The translations under genes and the position numbers were made by a program. A stretch of DNA of 64,000 bases from Paenibacillus alvei DSM 29 (GTDB taxonomy: Bacteria; Bacillota; Bacilli; Paenibacillales; Paenibacillaceae), in NCBI RefSeq assembly GCF_000293805.1, contig NZ_AMBZ01000008.1, positions 124,001 to 188,000 on the forward strand, read 5' to 3'. Within the stretch, counting starts at the first letter, position 1. Every line of letters starts with the position of its first letter. This document shows positions 35,993 through 45,657 of this stretch, piece by piece. The notes beneath the pieces were generated by a model. The model made no database searches. It was not told the origin of the DNA and saw nothing but the letters and a program-made list of their open reading frames with translations.

Positions 35993-38401
35993 TCATTCTG
36001 GCACTAACTTCAGCTCATTTCCTGCCTTTCGATATTCATTGGGTATGGAACTCGTAATGTGGTACTGTCCAGTAATCCAATCATCTACCTGGTCATGGTA
36101 CCACTTGCTCAGCACATGTCCGGATTGGCCGGGTCCCACCACATTCAACGAATGGGTCGGATCGGACATATCGATGACCGTTCGCCACGGTGCTCCAAGA
36201 GTGACTTTGCCGTTCTCTGCATTCCAACCTGCAGCCCCGACGGTGACACGCCCACCGCCCATCGCGACAGACTTGGCGTTAAAAATCAGATCCAACGGCT
36301 TCACAGCGCCAAGAGGATGGGCAAAATCAACCTGATGGAACTTGCCCCACTGCCATTTGTCCGGATGTTTGCCCTGCAGTGAAGCAGCCTGATCCACAGC
36401 CAGATGAAATGCCTGCAGCGCCGCCTTCTCGATTCCGCCTTTTTCGTCGATCCATGGCTCCCGCTCGCCTTGAAGCGCCCTGCGGAGCATTTCATCCTTA
36501 ACGACCGCTTTATTGTTAAACAGCTCCATCAAGTCAGCATTGATTTCGGGTTTAAACAGCACATCATCAAAACTCTGCATCCATAGCTCATAGACAAGCG
36601 GAGCAGCCTGTTCTGGATCATTTACTTTATTCCAGCCTTGCAAGAGCGAAAGCGCGTCGCGGTCGATCTGCCGCAAATCCGGCAAGTCTTTAATCTTGGC
36701 AATCAGCTCATCCAAAAACTCTGCCGCCTGAAGGTTATGGCGATCAATTTGAAGGTTTTTCATATCCTCTACGGTCAGCTTCTCCTTGGCAGACAACACC
36801 TGTTGGATACGCGCTTCGCGGTATGGCTGGGACCAGACGTCCGTTAAATGATACGGGTAGCTGTCGCCGATCACTTTATTGTTCGCCGTAGCGATAAACC
36901 CGTCCTTTGGGTTCACAGTTGTGGGCAATTCATCCCATGGGATATATCCCATCCACTCATATTCATCCGTCCAGCCCGGTACCGGAACCGAACCGTCGCC
37001 TTTTTTGCGGATCGGAATCAGGCCGTTCCCACGGTAAGCAATCGTGCCGTCCGTAGAAGCAAAAACAAAATTTTGAGCAGGTGCTTCAAAATGTGTCAAC
37101 GCCTGCTTGAAATCCTCCCAGTTCCGCGCTTTCGCGAACATCTGAATCGCTTCGAGCTCTGTCGTTGCATTCAGGGCAGTCCATTTCATTGCAAGTGCCG
37201 TTTCCTGCCGCTGGTCATGCGCGAATTCAGAGATAATCGGCCCATGCCGGGTCACGACAACTTCATATGGCACCGGAGCCTCGCCTTTTACCTTAATTTC
37301 CTCTTTATAAACCTTGGCATCTTCCCATTTGCCCATATATTCAAATTGATGCGGATTATCGGGGTTTCTTTTTTCAATATAGAGATCCTGCACGTCCGGA
37401 CTCAGATTCGTCACCCCCCAGGCTATTAGGTCGTTATGCCCGAGAATGATCCCCGGAACACCAGCAAAAATCACCCCGCTCACGTTCATCTCCGGCGCTG
37501 AGAGATGCGTCTCATACCAGATGGACGGCGAACTTAGACCCAGATGCGGGTCATTGGCCAGTATCGGCTTGCCGGATGCCGATTTTTCTCCCGAAACGAC
37601 CCAGTTGTTGCTTCCGTTAAACGGATCCCGCGGAACCGCAGTAGTAGCCAGCACTGTCAGATCGACCGGATGTTCTGATAGCGCCTGGATGATCATTGCC
37701 CCATCCTTCGGATAGGTTGGCATAAGCGACTGAAATTTCTCGGTAGACAGCTTCTGTGCCATGGCATATCTGAAAGCCTGCCCCTCCCAGTTGCCTGCCA
37801 GATCATAGGCCATGTATTTGCCAATCGTCAAGGAGTCCACAGGCTGCCATTCCGCGGGTTCATACCCCAGAATCGCAAATTCGACCGGTAGTGAACTGGC
37901 GGCTTTAGCATGTTTGATGTAACTGTTGACGCCATCCGCATACCATTGCAGTATCTGTCTGGACTCTTTTGAGTAAGCGTCAAGAGAAATCTCTGCCGCA
38001 CGCCGCAAACTGAACGCACGGAAAAATTTGTCGCGGTCGATAGCCTTATCCCCCACCACTTCACTAAGCTGCCCGGAAGCCTGCCTGCGGCTCAAATCCA
38101 TCTGGAACAGGCGATCCTGCGCCGTTACGTAACCTTGCGCCATGTAGAGATCATGTTCGTTTTGCGCCTCGATATGCGGAACGCCGGAAGCATCTCTCCA
38201 TACCGTCACTTCCTTTTTCAGTCCAGAAATGTTGAGTTTTCCCTGAACGACAGGCAGACTTTTATTCACGAACCAATATGCGTATCCCCCTGCGCAGGCA
38301 ATCAAAAGCACTAAAACCAAAACAATGATTCCGATAACGCGCGGCCAACGTTTCTTGCTCCGTTTAACGCTCGGAACGGTTACTGCGGCCAAAAGCTTCA
38401 T
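35993..38401 (-). CDS. penicillin acylase family amidase
   Basis: An 802-residue Ntn hydrolase precursor. The N-terminus has a basic patch and one membrane helix (about 24-47) that anchors or exports it, followed by the alpha chain. The autocatalytic serine in GSNNWVVSG is S264, the N-terminus of the beta chain. The HLGLSSPSIWYE segment and the closing AGWNAENGKVTLGAPWRTVIDM-type segment are also family features. Length and order match penicillin G acylase and acyl-homoserine-lactone acylases; substrate choice cannot be told from sequence. It is a single gene flanked by terminators. Confidence 0.92.
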   Translation of the reverse strand: MKLLAAVTVPSVKRSKKRWPRVIGIIVLVLVLLIACAGGYAYWFVNKSLPVVQGKLNISGLKKEVTVWRDASGVPHIEAQNEHDLYMAQGYVTAQDRLFQMDLSRRQASGQLSEVVGDKAIDRDKFFRAFSLRRAAEISLDAYSKESRQILQWYADGVNSYIKHAKAASSLPVEFAILGYEPAEWQPVDSLTIGKYMAYDLAGNWEGQAFRYAMAQKLSTEKFQSLMPTYPKDGAMIIQALSEHPVDLTVLATTAVPRDPFNGSNNWVVSGEKSASGKPILANDPHLGLSSPSIWYETHLSAPEMNVSGVIFAGVPGIILGHNDLIAWGVTNLSPDVQDLYIEKRNPDNPHQFEYMGKWEDAKVYKEEIKVKGEAPVPYEVVVTRHGPIISEFAHDQRQETALAMKWTALNATTELEAIQMFAKARNWEDFKQALTHFEAPAQNFVFASTDGTIAYRGNGLIPIRKKGDGSVPVPGWTDEYEWMGYIPWDELPTTVNPKDGFIATANNKVIGDSYPYHLTDVWSQPYREARIQQVLSAKEKLTVEDMKNLQIDRHNLQAAEFLDELIAKIKDLPDLRQIDRDALSLLQGWNKVNDPEQAAPLVYELWMQSFDDVLFKPEINADLMELFNNKAVVKDEMLRRALQGEREPWIDEKGGIEKAALQAFHLAVDQAASLQGKHPDKWQWGKFHQVDFAHPLGAVKPLDLIFNAKSVAMGGGRVTVGAAGWNAENGKVTLGAPWRTVIDMSDPTHSLNVVGPGQSGHVLSKWYHDQVDDWITGQYHITSSIPNEYRKAGNELKLVPE

Positions 38402-38720
38402 GCAGAACCCCCTCCAGACTTATTTGGATATTTGTGGATTAACATCCATTATAAGTGGTTAAGCGCTTACAAACAAGGTGAATATCTATTCATTAGTATA
38501 TGAACGAATACTTTATCCAATGTTCATATTTACGGATAAACTTGAAAGCCGCAAGTCATCGGATAACCGGCAAAGAATGAGGATATATTTCTGCGACGTA
38601 GAGCGGCCGTATAACAAGAAGACACGCTAGGCGTGAAGAGGAAATCGCCTAGCGTGTTTCTGGGGGATATATCGAGTATGTCGGAGCGGATTATTCTTTA
38701 ATGCGGTATTCTTTAATACG
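38402..38720. other. intergenic: acylase upstream region and hairpin
   Basis: It contains a strong hairpin (ACACGCTAGGCG 38622-38633 with CGCCTAGCGTGT 38646-38657), a likely terminator for the nucleotidase gene on the minus strand. The rest is the upstream region of the acylase; no reading frame has support. Confidence 0.5.
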
Positions 38721-40589
38721 TTATTGTTTAATGCGCTGTTCGATCTTCGCTGTAACTTCTTTCTTTTCCTTCATGTATTGTTCAACGACTTCGTAAAGCG
38801 TAACGCCGGTATCGAGCGATTTCTTATTCATGAACATGGAGTAACCGTCGCCTCCGGCGATTAAGAAGTCGTTTGTAGCTACACGATACGTTTTGTCGGC
38901 TTCTACCGCTTTGTCGCCAACCTTCACATCCGATACGCGGCTTCCTGTCGGCTTATTACTATCGAAAGAGAAGGACAGGCCTGCAACTTGCGGGAAGCGT
39001 CCGGAACCGGCGTCAATTTCGCTAACGCCACTTTCCAAAGCGGCTATCAAATCGCTACCCTTTACCTCAACGACAGCCAGTGAGTTCGAGAATGGAAGCA
39101 CATCATACAGATTGCGTTTCGTAATATCTCCCTTCATGATGCTCGTACGGATGCCGCCTGAGTTCGTGATGGCTACATCAGCTTCGAAGCCAGGCATCGT
39201 ACGCGTGCGCGCCAGCATCGCATCTGCCACTAAGTTGCCCATGATCGTCTCTTGCTTCCGCACTCTGGAGCGATCGCCGTCCAGATCCACGCTTGCGATC
39301 GCAATCTTCTCATTCAACAGAGTATCCGCTTCTTTCTTTACAGATTCTACGATTGCAGCGACTTCCGGGTCAGCCTTTGTGGATTCATCATACTTTATCA
39401 ATCCGCCAGAGAAATGAACCAGATCCTTGCCATGGTAGTATAAGTCTACTCGGCCAAGCGACTTGGCGTATTCCCAGTCCTGAACAATATAAGTACCGTT
39501 GACGAGCTCAGGCGCATCAACAGGTGTATGCGAGTGTCCGCCCACAATGATATCGATGCCGGGAACCTGCTTCGCCATCTCACGGTCATAGGATATGCCC
39601 GTATGACAGAGGACGATGACATGATCAGCTTCCTTGCGCAGCTTCGGCACCCATTCCTTTGCGACTTCGATTGGATCCTTGAACGTCAAGCCCTTAACGT
39701 TGTCAGGATGAGTAACGATTGGTGTATCTGCCGTTACCAAGCCAAGAATGGCGAACTTCTGATCGCCGATCTGCTTCGTTACATAAGGCTGCAGCAGTGG
39801 CTTGCCTTGTGTATCGAATACGTTCGCACCGAGCACAGGGAACTTGAACATCTTCGCCACCTTTGCGAACTGCTCGTGACCGAAGTCATATTCGTGGTTG
39901 CCGGACGCCATGAAATCATATCCAAGAGCGTTTGCCAATTTCGTTGCATTTTCCCCTTTTGACAAGTTCACGTAAATCGTACCTTGAATCATATCGCCTG
40001 CATCGAGTACCATGGAATTCGGATTCTCTGCACGCAGTTCCTTCATTAAGGTAGCGAGTTTGGCATAGCCCATTTCCTTAGCCTGGGCGTCTTCCAGCAT
40101 ATGTCCGTGCGTATCGTTTGTATGACCGATCGTAATATGTGTCGTAATTGCGTTACCAAGTGCGGTAAAGAACTGCTCGCGTGTTACCGTATCGCCTGTT
40201 GCTTCCAGGTTCAGACCTGCTTTATTGGCTACAGCTTGAAGTGTCGCTGCATTTGCCGGACGATGAAGCTCCTTCCATTGCTCTGCATTCACGATGTTTT
40301 GTTGCTTCGCCCAAGTGAGTGCTTTGGCTGCCCAGCCTTTAATAGCAGGGTCGATCTGTTGAACTTCTTTTTCCCTGTCCTGTACGCGCGCGATCATGGC
40401 TACTGCTTCAACAAGCGTGATTGGACGATCTAGCGCAAGACCGTCATTCGACCCAGATATGTAGCTCTTGGATTGCATCCAATCGACATGGTTAATGGGC
40501 TGCAGGGGAGCTGCAAATAATGATCCGGCGAATAGCGTGCTAATCAATGTTGTCAGAACTGCTGATGTACCTAGCTTCTTCTTGTTCAT
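38721..40589 (-). CDS. secreted bifunctional 5'-nucleotidase/metallophosphatase with N-terminal SLH-like segment
   Basis: About 622 residues from ATG 40589 (GGAGG before it); the frame is open for 95 more codons upstream but without a ribosome site. Signal peptide (about 1-26), then one S-layer-homology-like stretch (DWMQSKSYISGSNDG ... RPITLVEAVAMIARV). The calcineurin-like phosphoesterase domain (about 160-400) shows HTNDTHGHM, GDMIQG, GNHEYDFG and GGHSHTP as metal ligands, and the 5'-nucleotidase C-terminal domain (about 430-600) contains NSGGIRTSI and GGDGYSMF. It would dephosphorylate nucleotides or cyclic nucleotides outside the cell, probably attached through SLH. A single SLH unit is fewer than the usual three. 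Confidence 0.9.
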   Translation of the reverse strand: MNKKKLGTSAVLTTLISTLFAGSLFAAPLQPINHVDWMQSKSYISGSNDGLALDRPITLVEAVAMIARVQDREKEVQQIDPAIKGWAAKALTWAKQQNIVNAEQWKELHRPANAATLQAVANKAGLNLEATGDTVTREQFFTALGNAITTHITIGHTNDTHGHMLEDAQAKEMGYAKLATLMKELRAENPNSMVLDAGDMIQGTIYVNLSKGENATKLANALGYDFMASGNHEYDFGHEQFAKVAKMFKFPVLGANVFDTQGKPLLQPYVTKQIGDQKFAILGLVTADTPIVTHPDNVKGLTFKDPIEVAKEWVPKLRKEADHVIVLCHTGISYDREMAKQVPGIDIIVGGHSHTPVDAPELVNGTYIVQDWEYAKSLGRVDLYYHGKDLVHFSGGLIKYDESTKADPEVAAIVESVKKEADTLLNEKIAIASVDLDGDRSRVRKQETIMGNLVADAMLARTRTMPGFEADVAITNSGGIRTSIMKGDITKRNLYDVLPFSNSLAVVEVKGSDLIAALESGVSEIDAGSGRFPQVAGLSFSFDSNKPTGSRVSDVKVGDKAVEADKTYRVATNDFLIAGGDGYSMFMNKKSLDTGVTLYEVVEQYMKEKKEVTAKIEQRIKQ

Positions 40590-41015
40590 AACGGACCTCC
40601 GTGCTTGTTTAATATTAAAATGTTTACGCAATAAAAATATGAAGATATATATGTATCGTAGTGCATGGGGGTTGGGGGAGCCTGGAAAAGGCGTTGGGTT
40701 AAACGTTAAGCGCGCTGCGGTTACGTGTACAGCGTACACAACGACCCGATTCTTCCTCCACAACGATTCAATGTAACCGCATTCAATTGTATCTAAATTA
40801 TGAAAAATACACAATTGAAAAAATCCCCAAAAGCACGTTATGTTGCACAAAATGAGGTTTGCTTCATCGCCCACTTGTTACGGAAACCTAATTTTATCTC
40901 CCAGCTTAAGTCAAGGCCAAGTTTGTACAACAAGGTACGCATGCCGCTAAGTGATAGGAATTGTCGACATTCGACATTTTCACGAAGATATTCCGGATAA
41001 ATCTTGGCATCTTCT
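40590..41015. other. intergenic upstream of the nucleotidase; no intact gene
   Basis: Only the nucleotidase leader and a degenerate frame that follows the DUF2691 remnant (ending near 40838, containing KEDAKIYPEYLRENVECR) were seen. That frame has protein-like character but neither a start nor a recognised family. Confidence 0.3.
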
Positions 41016-41144
41016 TTAAAGATACTCCGAGCTGACTTGAGACAGCTTAAATGATACGCTTGTGTCAAAAGGTTTCAGTATATCCCCGAGGAATCTTTCG
41101 TATTCATTAGGAATTTCAAAACTAATACCTCTTATCAGATTCAT
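41016..41144 (-). pseudogene. DUF2691-like N-terminal fragment
   Basis: ATG 41144 behind GAAAGGGGCG opens 42 codons beginning MNLIRGISFEIPNEYERFLG and DILKPFDTS, which is how DUF2691 proteins start. It stops at 41016; the adjacent frame continues with an unrelated-looking C-terminal piece after a one-base shift near 41016. The normal length is about 150 residues, so the gene is broken and probably degenerate. Confidence 0.5.
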
Positions 41145-41223
41145 TCGCCCCTTTCCAGCTTTGATTACATCGAATGCTTAGATTTCGGATAGGATGACGC
41201 CGCTCGCTTCTTCGAATTTTCAT

Positions 41224-41742
41224 TCAAAGACTCATAGCCCCCAGATCCTTCCATCCAAATGCCGTTTCTATTACTATTTGTTCCCCTATCTTGATCTCTT
41301 TCTTAGTTATATATTCTCCCCCCATTTTCTCGTAGAATCCAATCGATGGATTCCTTTCAAGTACCCAGACCATAAGTGAGTTATAATTGTCTGATCTTAA
41401 TTTCTTTACAAGTCTATTAAAAAGTAATTTACCGTATCCTCTTCCTTGGACTTCCTTCAATAAATAAAAAGAATATATCTCCGCATCATAATCCATTCCA
41501 AGCTCTCTATTCTTTCCACCATCTATAAATCCGATGATCTTTCCTCCATCTTCGATTACATAAATCGTTTCATCCTGATTTGGGTTCTTAAATATCAATC
41601 CCCAATTCTTCTTTCGTCCTTCAACGGATAAGTTTGATAAATATGCTTCTGGAATTATTCCTTGATATGTTGTCTTCCAGCTATTCACATGAACCATTGC
41701 TAATCTTTCAGTATCTTGGTGAGTAGCGACTCTAATGTTCAT
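41224..41742 (-). CDS. GNAT family N-acetyltransferase
   Basis: A 172-residue acetyl-CoA-dependent transferase. Motif A is VQGRGYGKLLFNRLVK (about 107-122), with motif B in NPSIGFYEKMGGEY (about 141-155), and the N-terminal helix contains DTERLAMVHVNSWKTTYQGI, a common RimI/YjcF-type start. GAAGGAG precedes the ATG. The substrate is unknown. It stands 70 bases upstream of nothing related; the next gene on the strand is a phosphotransferase. Confidence 0.85.
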   Translation of the reverse strand: MNIRVATHQDTERLAMVHVNSWKTTYQGIIPEAYLSNLSVEGRKKNWGLIFKNPNQDETIYVIEDGGKIIGFIDGGKNRELGMDYDAEIYSFYLLKEVQGRGYGKLLFNRLVKKLRSDNYNSLMVWVLERNPSIGFYEKMGGEYITKKEIKIGEQIVIETAFGWKDLGAMSL

Positions 41743-41810
41743 TAGATTTGTTCTCCTTCATGTTTTTATGTTTTCGGGCGGTTTCAGCTAATGCTCCCAT
41801 TGGTCATATT

Positions 41811-42782
41811 TTATTGTATAGTCTGAATAATAAGCTGTCTTACATCCGCGATCCGGTTCGGCATTTCTGGAGTCGAACGATTCAGTAAATCACACAAGGC
41901 AATCAAATCTTCCAGTTTAGATAATTGAACCCAATTCCCATTCAAGAATCCACCAGAACTCTGGTATGCCTTTATAAAATGACGTTCGAACAAGGAATCT
42001 TCCTGTTCATACCGAAGTAAATTCCCAATATCCACATAGCGTCTTCCTGAAAAAGCAAATTCCCAATCCAATACCGCTGATACTTCGTAGCCACTTGGCT
42101 TTTCGATCATTAAAAGATTTAAACCATTGAAGTCCGAATGAACAAGGACTGGCGGTTCATGAATTTCAGATAATAGTGATCGGTGAGACTCACAAAATGT
42201 TCGAACCTTTTCAGTTGCTTCCGCTCCCAGCCAATGCCCGGTTGCTCCATTATCCAAGCTTTCAGAAATAAAAGAGTAATATTCGTCCTCATCCATGTTA
42301 AATGGATGGGCGACGGTAAGATCCCCTGCAAAAAAACCTGGACATTCAAAAGAATGGCTGTGAATACGAGCTAGTACACTGCCGACAGACTCCGCAACTT
42401 TTGCAATCTCGTGTTCTTCTTTTCTTTGCAGGATATCACGCAGTAACACTCCCTCTTTCCACTCTATTAAAGCCCAGTCATATTCTACTAGCTTTCGGCT
42501 TGTATCAAGATATATATAATCGGCTACAGGCACGACGCCGCGCAATCGCTTAGCGATTGCTTCTTCTATTGAAGCTACGTCTGAACCTCCAGCAAAGATC
42601 CTTAAAAGGTAGGGTGTAGCAGATCCTTCAATCTCCACTTTATAGGTTCCATTACTAAGTCCTGTTTTTGTTCTTTCCGCTTTTATAAGCCGCTTTCCTC
42701 TGAAAACTTGGCTAATCATTCGATTTAGAATCTCATATTTGAAGTGCATACTTTTACTTGATCTTTCCCATGCTTCTTTCAC
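41811..42782 (-). CDS. aminoglycoside phosphotransferase-fold (APH/choline kinase) protein
   Basis: A 323-residue kinase-like protein: ATP-binding N-lobe (GTYKVEIEGSATPYLLRIF), catalytic loop HSDFNGLNLL (HxDxxxxN) near 216-225 and the metal-binding DWEFA near 240. GTG start at 42782 behind GGGAGGGATACAAG. Such proteins phosphorylate small alcohols, sugars or aminoglycosides; without context a resistance role is not claimed. Confidence 0.85.
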   Translation of the reverse strand: MKEAWERSSKSMHFKYEILNRMISQVFRGKRLIKAERTKTGLSNGTYKVEIEGSATPYLLRIFAGGSDVASIEEAIAKRLRGVVPVADYIYLDTSRKLVEYDWALIEWKEGVLLRDILQRKEEHEIAKVAESVGSVLARIHSHSFECPGFFAGDLTVAHPFNMDEDEYYSFISESLDNGATGHWLGAEATEKVRTFCESHRSLLSEIHEPPVLVHSDFNGLNLLMIEKPSGYEVSAVLDWEFAFSGRRYVDIGNLLRYEQEDSLFERHFIKAYQSSGGFLNGNWVQLSKLEDLIALCDLLNRSTPEMPNRIADVRQLIIQTIQ

Positions 42783-42958
42783 CTTGTATCCCTCCCGTTC
42801 ACTCAGTAGATCAAGTTCTGTTCTTTATAAAACATCTTTTTAATCATTCATTATATCGTGTATTAATAAAATCAATCTATTACCTTGCTCCATTTATCTA
42901 TACCATTCTTAAAGAACTGCAATATACTATACCATCCTTAGAAAAAGGAGTGATATAG

Positions 42959-43333
42959 TTGGCAAACAGAGATTTACGTCTTGCGCTTTGGTCAGGTACC
43001 AATTTTACTGGTCGTCGGATCCTCTTCAGACGCGGAGGGGTTGCGGTTCGTGATCTTGGGGCGTTTCGATTTGACAATGTGCTTTCAAGCTTCCGACTCA
43101 GAAATGTTGTGCAAAGAAATCAAGTAACACTTGTACTGTTTTCGAGAATTAACTTTCAGGGGTCATTCCGGGTGTTCCGTGGCAGTCAAAATGTAGCTAA
43201 CTTGGGTAGATTCAATTTCGACAATGTCACATCTTCATTCATTTTGGTAGGCCGTAATCTTACTAACGCGGAAATATCTCAAATTCAAAGAACTGGAATA
43301 CCTCCTAGAGATATTCTTGTTATCAGTCAATAA
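42959..43333 (+). CDS. beta/gamma-crystallin family protein, two Greek-key repeats
   Basis: A 124-residue protein from TTG 42959 behind AAAAAGGAGTGATATAG. It has two Greek-key units (residues about 5-48 and 55-97), each with an intact calcium-site motif [N/D][N/D]xx[S/T]S: DNVLSS (D39-S44) and DNVTSS (D88-S93). Its tail (98-124) is not part of the fold. There is no signal peptide, so it would be cytoplasmic or released by lysis/sporulation. Microbial crystallins bind calcium; the physiological role is unknown. Confidence 0.85.
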   Translation: MANRDLRLALWSGTNFTGRRILFRRGGVAVRDLGAFRFDNVLSSFRLRNVVQRNQVTLVLFSRINFQGSFRVFRGSQNVANLGRFNFDNVTSSFILVGRNLTNAEISQIQRTGIPPRDILVISQ

Positions 43334-43378
43334 CTCTAAATAATATAGTCTTTTGAAATAAGGAAACGATAGCCTGCA

Positions 43379-43417
43379 TCGGCAGTCTAGGGTTTATTTA
43401 TCGTCCTAGGCTGCCGA
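43379..43417 (+). terminator. terminator after the crystallin gene
   Basis: TCGGCAGTCTAGG pairs with CCTAGGCTGCCGA (one mismatch), loop of about 13 bases, followed by CTTTATT. Confidence 0.65.
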
Positions 43418-43547
43418 CTTTATTGAACGTTGAGTTCCATTCTGTGCCACCACTTAGAGTTGCTCCGAATGTATTATCGTTTCTATCGTAGGGAAACACC
43501 GCTTAACTTGGGAAAAGCACTTTTATGCTTTGCCACGATTACATATA

Positions 43548-43640
43548 ACGTCATTTTTGCGAAGTTTGCAATCCCCTACACACGATGATTCTATGGAACT
43601 TCACGAATACCTCCAAAGTCGAGAAATGGTACAAACCTCC
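43548..43640. repeat. dispersed intergenic repeat R1, copy B
   Basis: Second copy of the element at 28774-28869; here it ends exactly where the LysR gene ends. Confidence 0.6.
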
Positions 43641-44557
43641 TTATTTCTCATCTATAATATCCTCTGCTTTGCTACCTGGCGCAAAGTTGCGTTGAATCTC
43701 TTCCAAGAAGCATTGAACCGCAGGTGCCAAATACCGATTTTTCATAATCATTAAATAAACTGTGCGTTCCAACGCAGGCGAATCTAACGTTTTGCGGACA
43801 ATCGATTCATCCTTCAACTCAACTAAATAATTTTCCGGAATAATGGCAACGCCTAGATTTTCGCTTACCAATGTCAAAGCGGTCTCAAACCGCTCGATTT
43901 CAAATTTGACGTTCGGAGATGCTTGCTCGAGCGCAAAGGCTTTCAATATATCCTCCCTTGTCTGGAATCCTTCCATGCTAATAATGAAGGGTTCTCTCTC
44001 CAACTCTTTGAATGTAATGAATTCCTTCTGGGATAGCCCGTGATCCCGATGCAGCACCAGGACTAACTTTTCCTTGTACAAAGGAATCGATTCAATATCG
44101 TCTTCGTGGATGCACTGGTTGGTAATGATAAGATGGGTATGATATTTACGCAATGAATCGACCACCGCCTTTCTGCTCAGTACCTCGAACAGCTTAATAT
44201 GCATCGAAGGAAAACGGCCTTGATATTCGCGAATCACTTGGGGAACCCACTGCCTCACGGACTCGATCATGCCAATCACAAGCTCCCCTCTTCCAGTCAG
44301 CTTTACTTCTTCCATCTCCTTTTTAAAATGTTCATTTGGGAGAGCAGTCGAATCGACTTTTCATACAAAACGCTGCCCGCGTCCGTTAGTTCGATCTTTC
44401 TTGTGCTGCGTTCAAACAGCGGCGATCCGACCTCATGCTCCAAATTTTTAATGGCGTTGCTTAAAGATGGCTGTGATATATGCAGTTTTTGCGCGGCTTT
44501 GGAATAGCTCAACTGATCGGCAACCGTCACAAAATAATGTAATTGTTTAATATCCAG
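43641..44557 (-). pseudogene. LysR family regulator, one frameshift
   Basis: The N-terminal frame gives the LysR winged HTH (DIKQLHYFVTVADQLSYSKA, HISQPSLSNAIKNLE, TDAGSVLY), the downstream frame the substrate-binding domain (GELVIGMIESVRQWVPQV on). The join needs one more T at the five of 44320-44324, giving LKKEMEEVKLTG. Upstream of TVADQ the frame reads CTG-GAT-ATT-AAA with GAAAGGAAG eight bases before, so the start is CTG 44557 or a misread ATG/TTG. It is divergent from hutG-gltS and is presumably their regulator. Confidence 0.8.
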
Positions 44558-44676
44558 AACGATCTTCCTTTCTCTATTTATAGCTAAAAACTATTAATTT
44601 ATTTGTATTATATATTTAAAATTATAAGAATGTCATCATATAATGAAACAACAGCATACGAGAAAGGGTGGGGACA

Positions 44677-45657
44677 TTGCGAAAATCAATTGGAGCCGAT
44701 GTATGGATCGGCCGAACCGATCATACGGAAAGAAGAAGTAGCTTCCGCTACCATCAAATTGTGGAACGGATGGAGCTGGATGGACCATGTAAAACCTTCT
44801 CTACCAACACTTGTGCCATCATCGGTTTTGAATGTGAGGAAGGCGTTCGGCGCAATCAAGGAAGATTAGGCGCGGCAAAGGCTCCGAATGCGATCAGGCA
44901 AGCGCTCGCAAGCCTCCCCTGGAGAACAGCGGAAGGCCATCGCCTTGTCGATGCGGGAAATGTGACTTGTTCCAATGACAAGCTTGAAGAAGCCCAGAGA
45001 GCATTGGGCCATGCCGTCTCTGATCTCTTTTCCAAATCCGCTACCCCTATTATTTTAGGCGGAGGACATGAGACGCTATATGGACATTATTTAGGTGTTC
45101 GGCAGCATATCGGATCAGATGCTTCGCTAGGAATTATCAACATTGACGCCCATTTCGACTTGCGCCCCTACGACAATCAGCCTTCATCAGGAACAATGTT
45201 CCGCCAAATAGTAGAGCAGGATGGCAACAGCCGCTATTTCGTGCTTGGCATCCAGCGTTTCGGCAATACACAAGAACTGTTCGACAAAGCGGACGAGCTC
45301 GGTGCCCGCTACATTCTAGAAGAAGACATGCATGAAGGACAGATTGATAACATCCTTTCATCCTTACACACATTCATGGAACAACAAGATTATGTCATGC
45401 TCACCCTTTGTACCGATGTTCTCAATGCGGCATTTGCGCCAGGAGTTAGCGCTCCCTCTCCTTTCGGATTGACACCGATGGTAGTTCGTAGCCTAATTCG
45501 CACGATCGCCGCTCATAAGAAAACGCTTTCTTTTGATATTTGCGAGGTGAATCCTGCTGTTGACGAGAACGGAAGAACCATAAAGCTGGGAGCATACTTA
45601 ACGAATGAAGCGATCATGACATTTATGGGGAGGAACACTGATGACGCTGGCGCTTAA
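44677..45657 (+). CDS. hutG: formimidoylglutamase (HutG), arginase/agmatinase fold
   Basis: About 326 residues; TTG 44677 lies five bases after GGTGGGG, with GTG 44668 as alternative. Manganese-binding motifs: GGGHE (about 129-133), NIDAHFDLRPYD (about 154-165) and LCTDVLNAAFAPG near 250. It converts N-formimino-L-glutamate to glutamate and formamide, the last step of histidine degradation. hutH, hutU and hutI are not in the window. The stop overlaps the start of the glutamate symporter by 17 bases, so product and transporter are linked. The LysR gene is divergent. Confidence 0.85.
   Translation: MRKSIGADVWIGRTDHTERRSSFRYHQIVERMELDGPCKTFSTNTCAIIGFECEEGVRRNQGRLGAAKAPNAIRQALASLPWRTAEGHRLVDAGNVTCSNDKLEEAQRALGHAVSDLFSKSATPIILGGGHETLYGHYLGVRQHIGSDASLGIINIDAHFDLRPYDNQPSSGTMFRQIVEQDGNSRYFVLGIQRFGNTQELFDKADELGARYILEEDMHEGQIDNILSSLHTFMEQQDYVMLTLCTDVLNAAFAPGVSAPSPFGLTPMVVRSLIRTIAAHKKTLSFDICEVNPAVDENGRTIKLGAYLTNEAIMTFMGRNTDDAGA

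Noticed and set aside
40468..40776. Plus-strand frame of about 100 codons overlapping the nucleotidase start
   Set aside because: It is antisense to a strongly supported gene and its promoter; no ribosome site.
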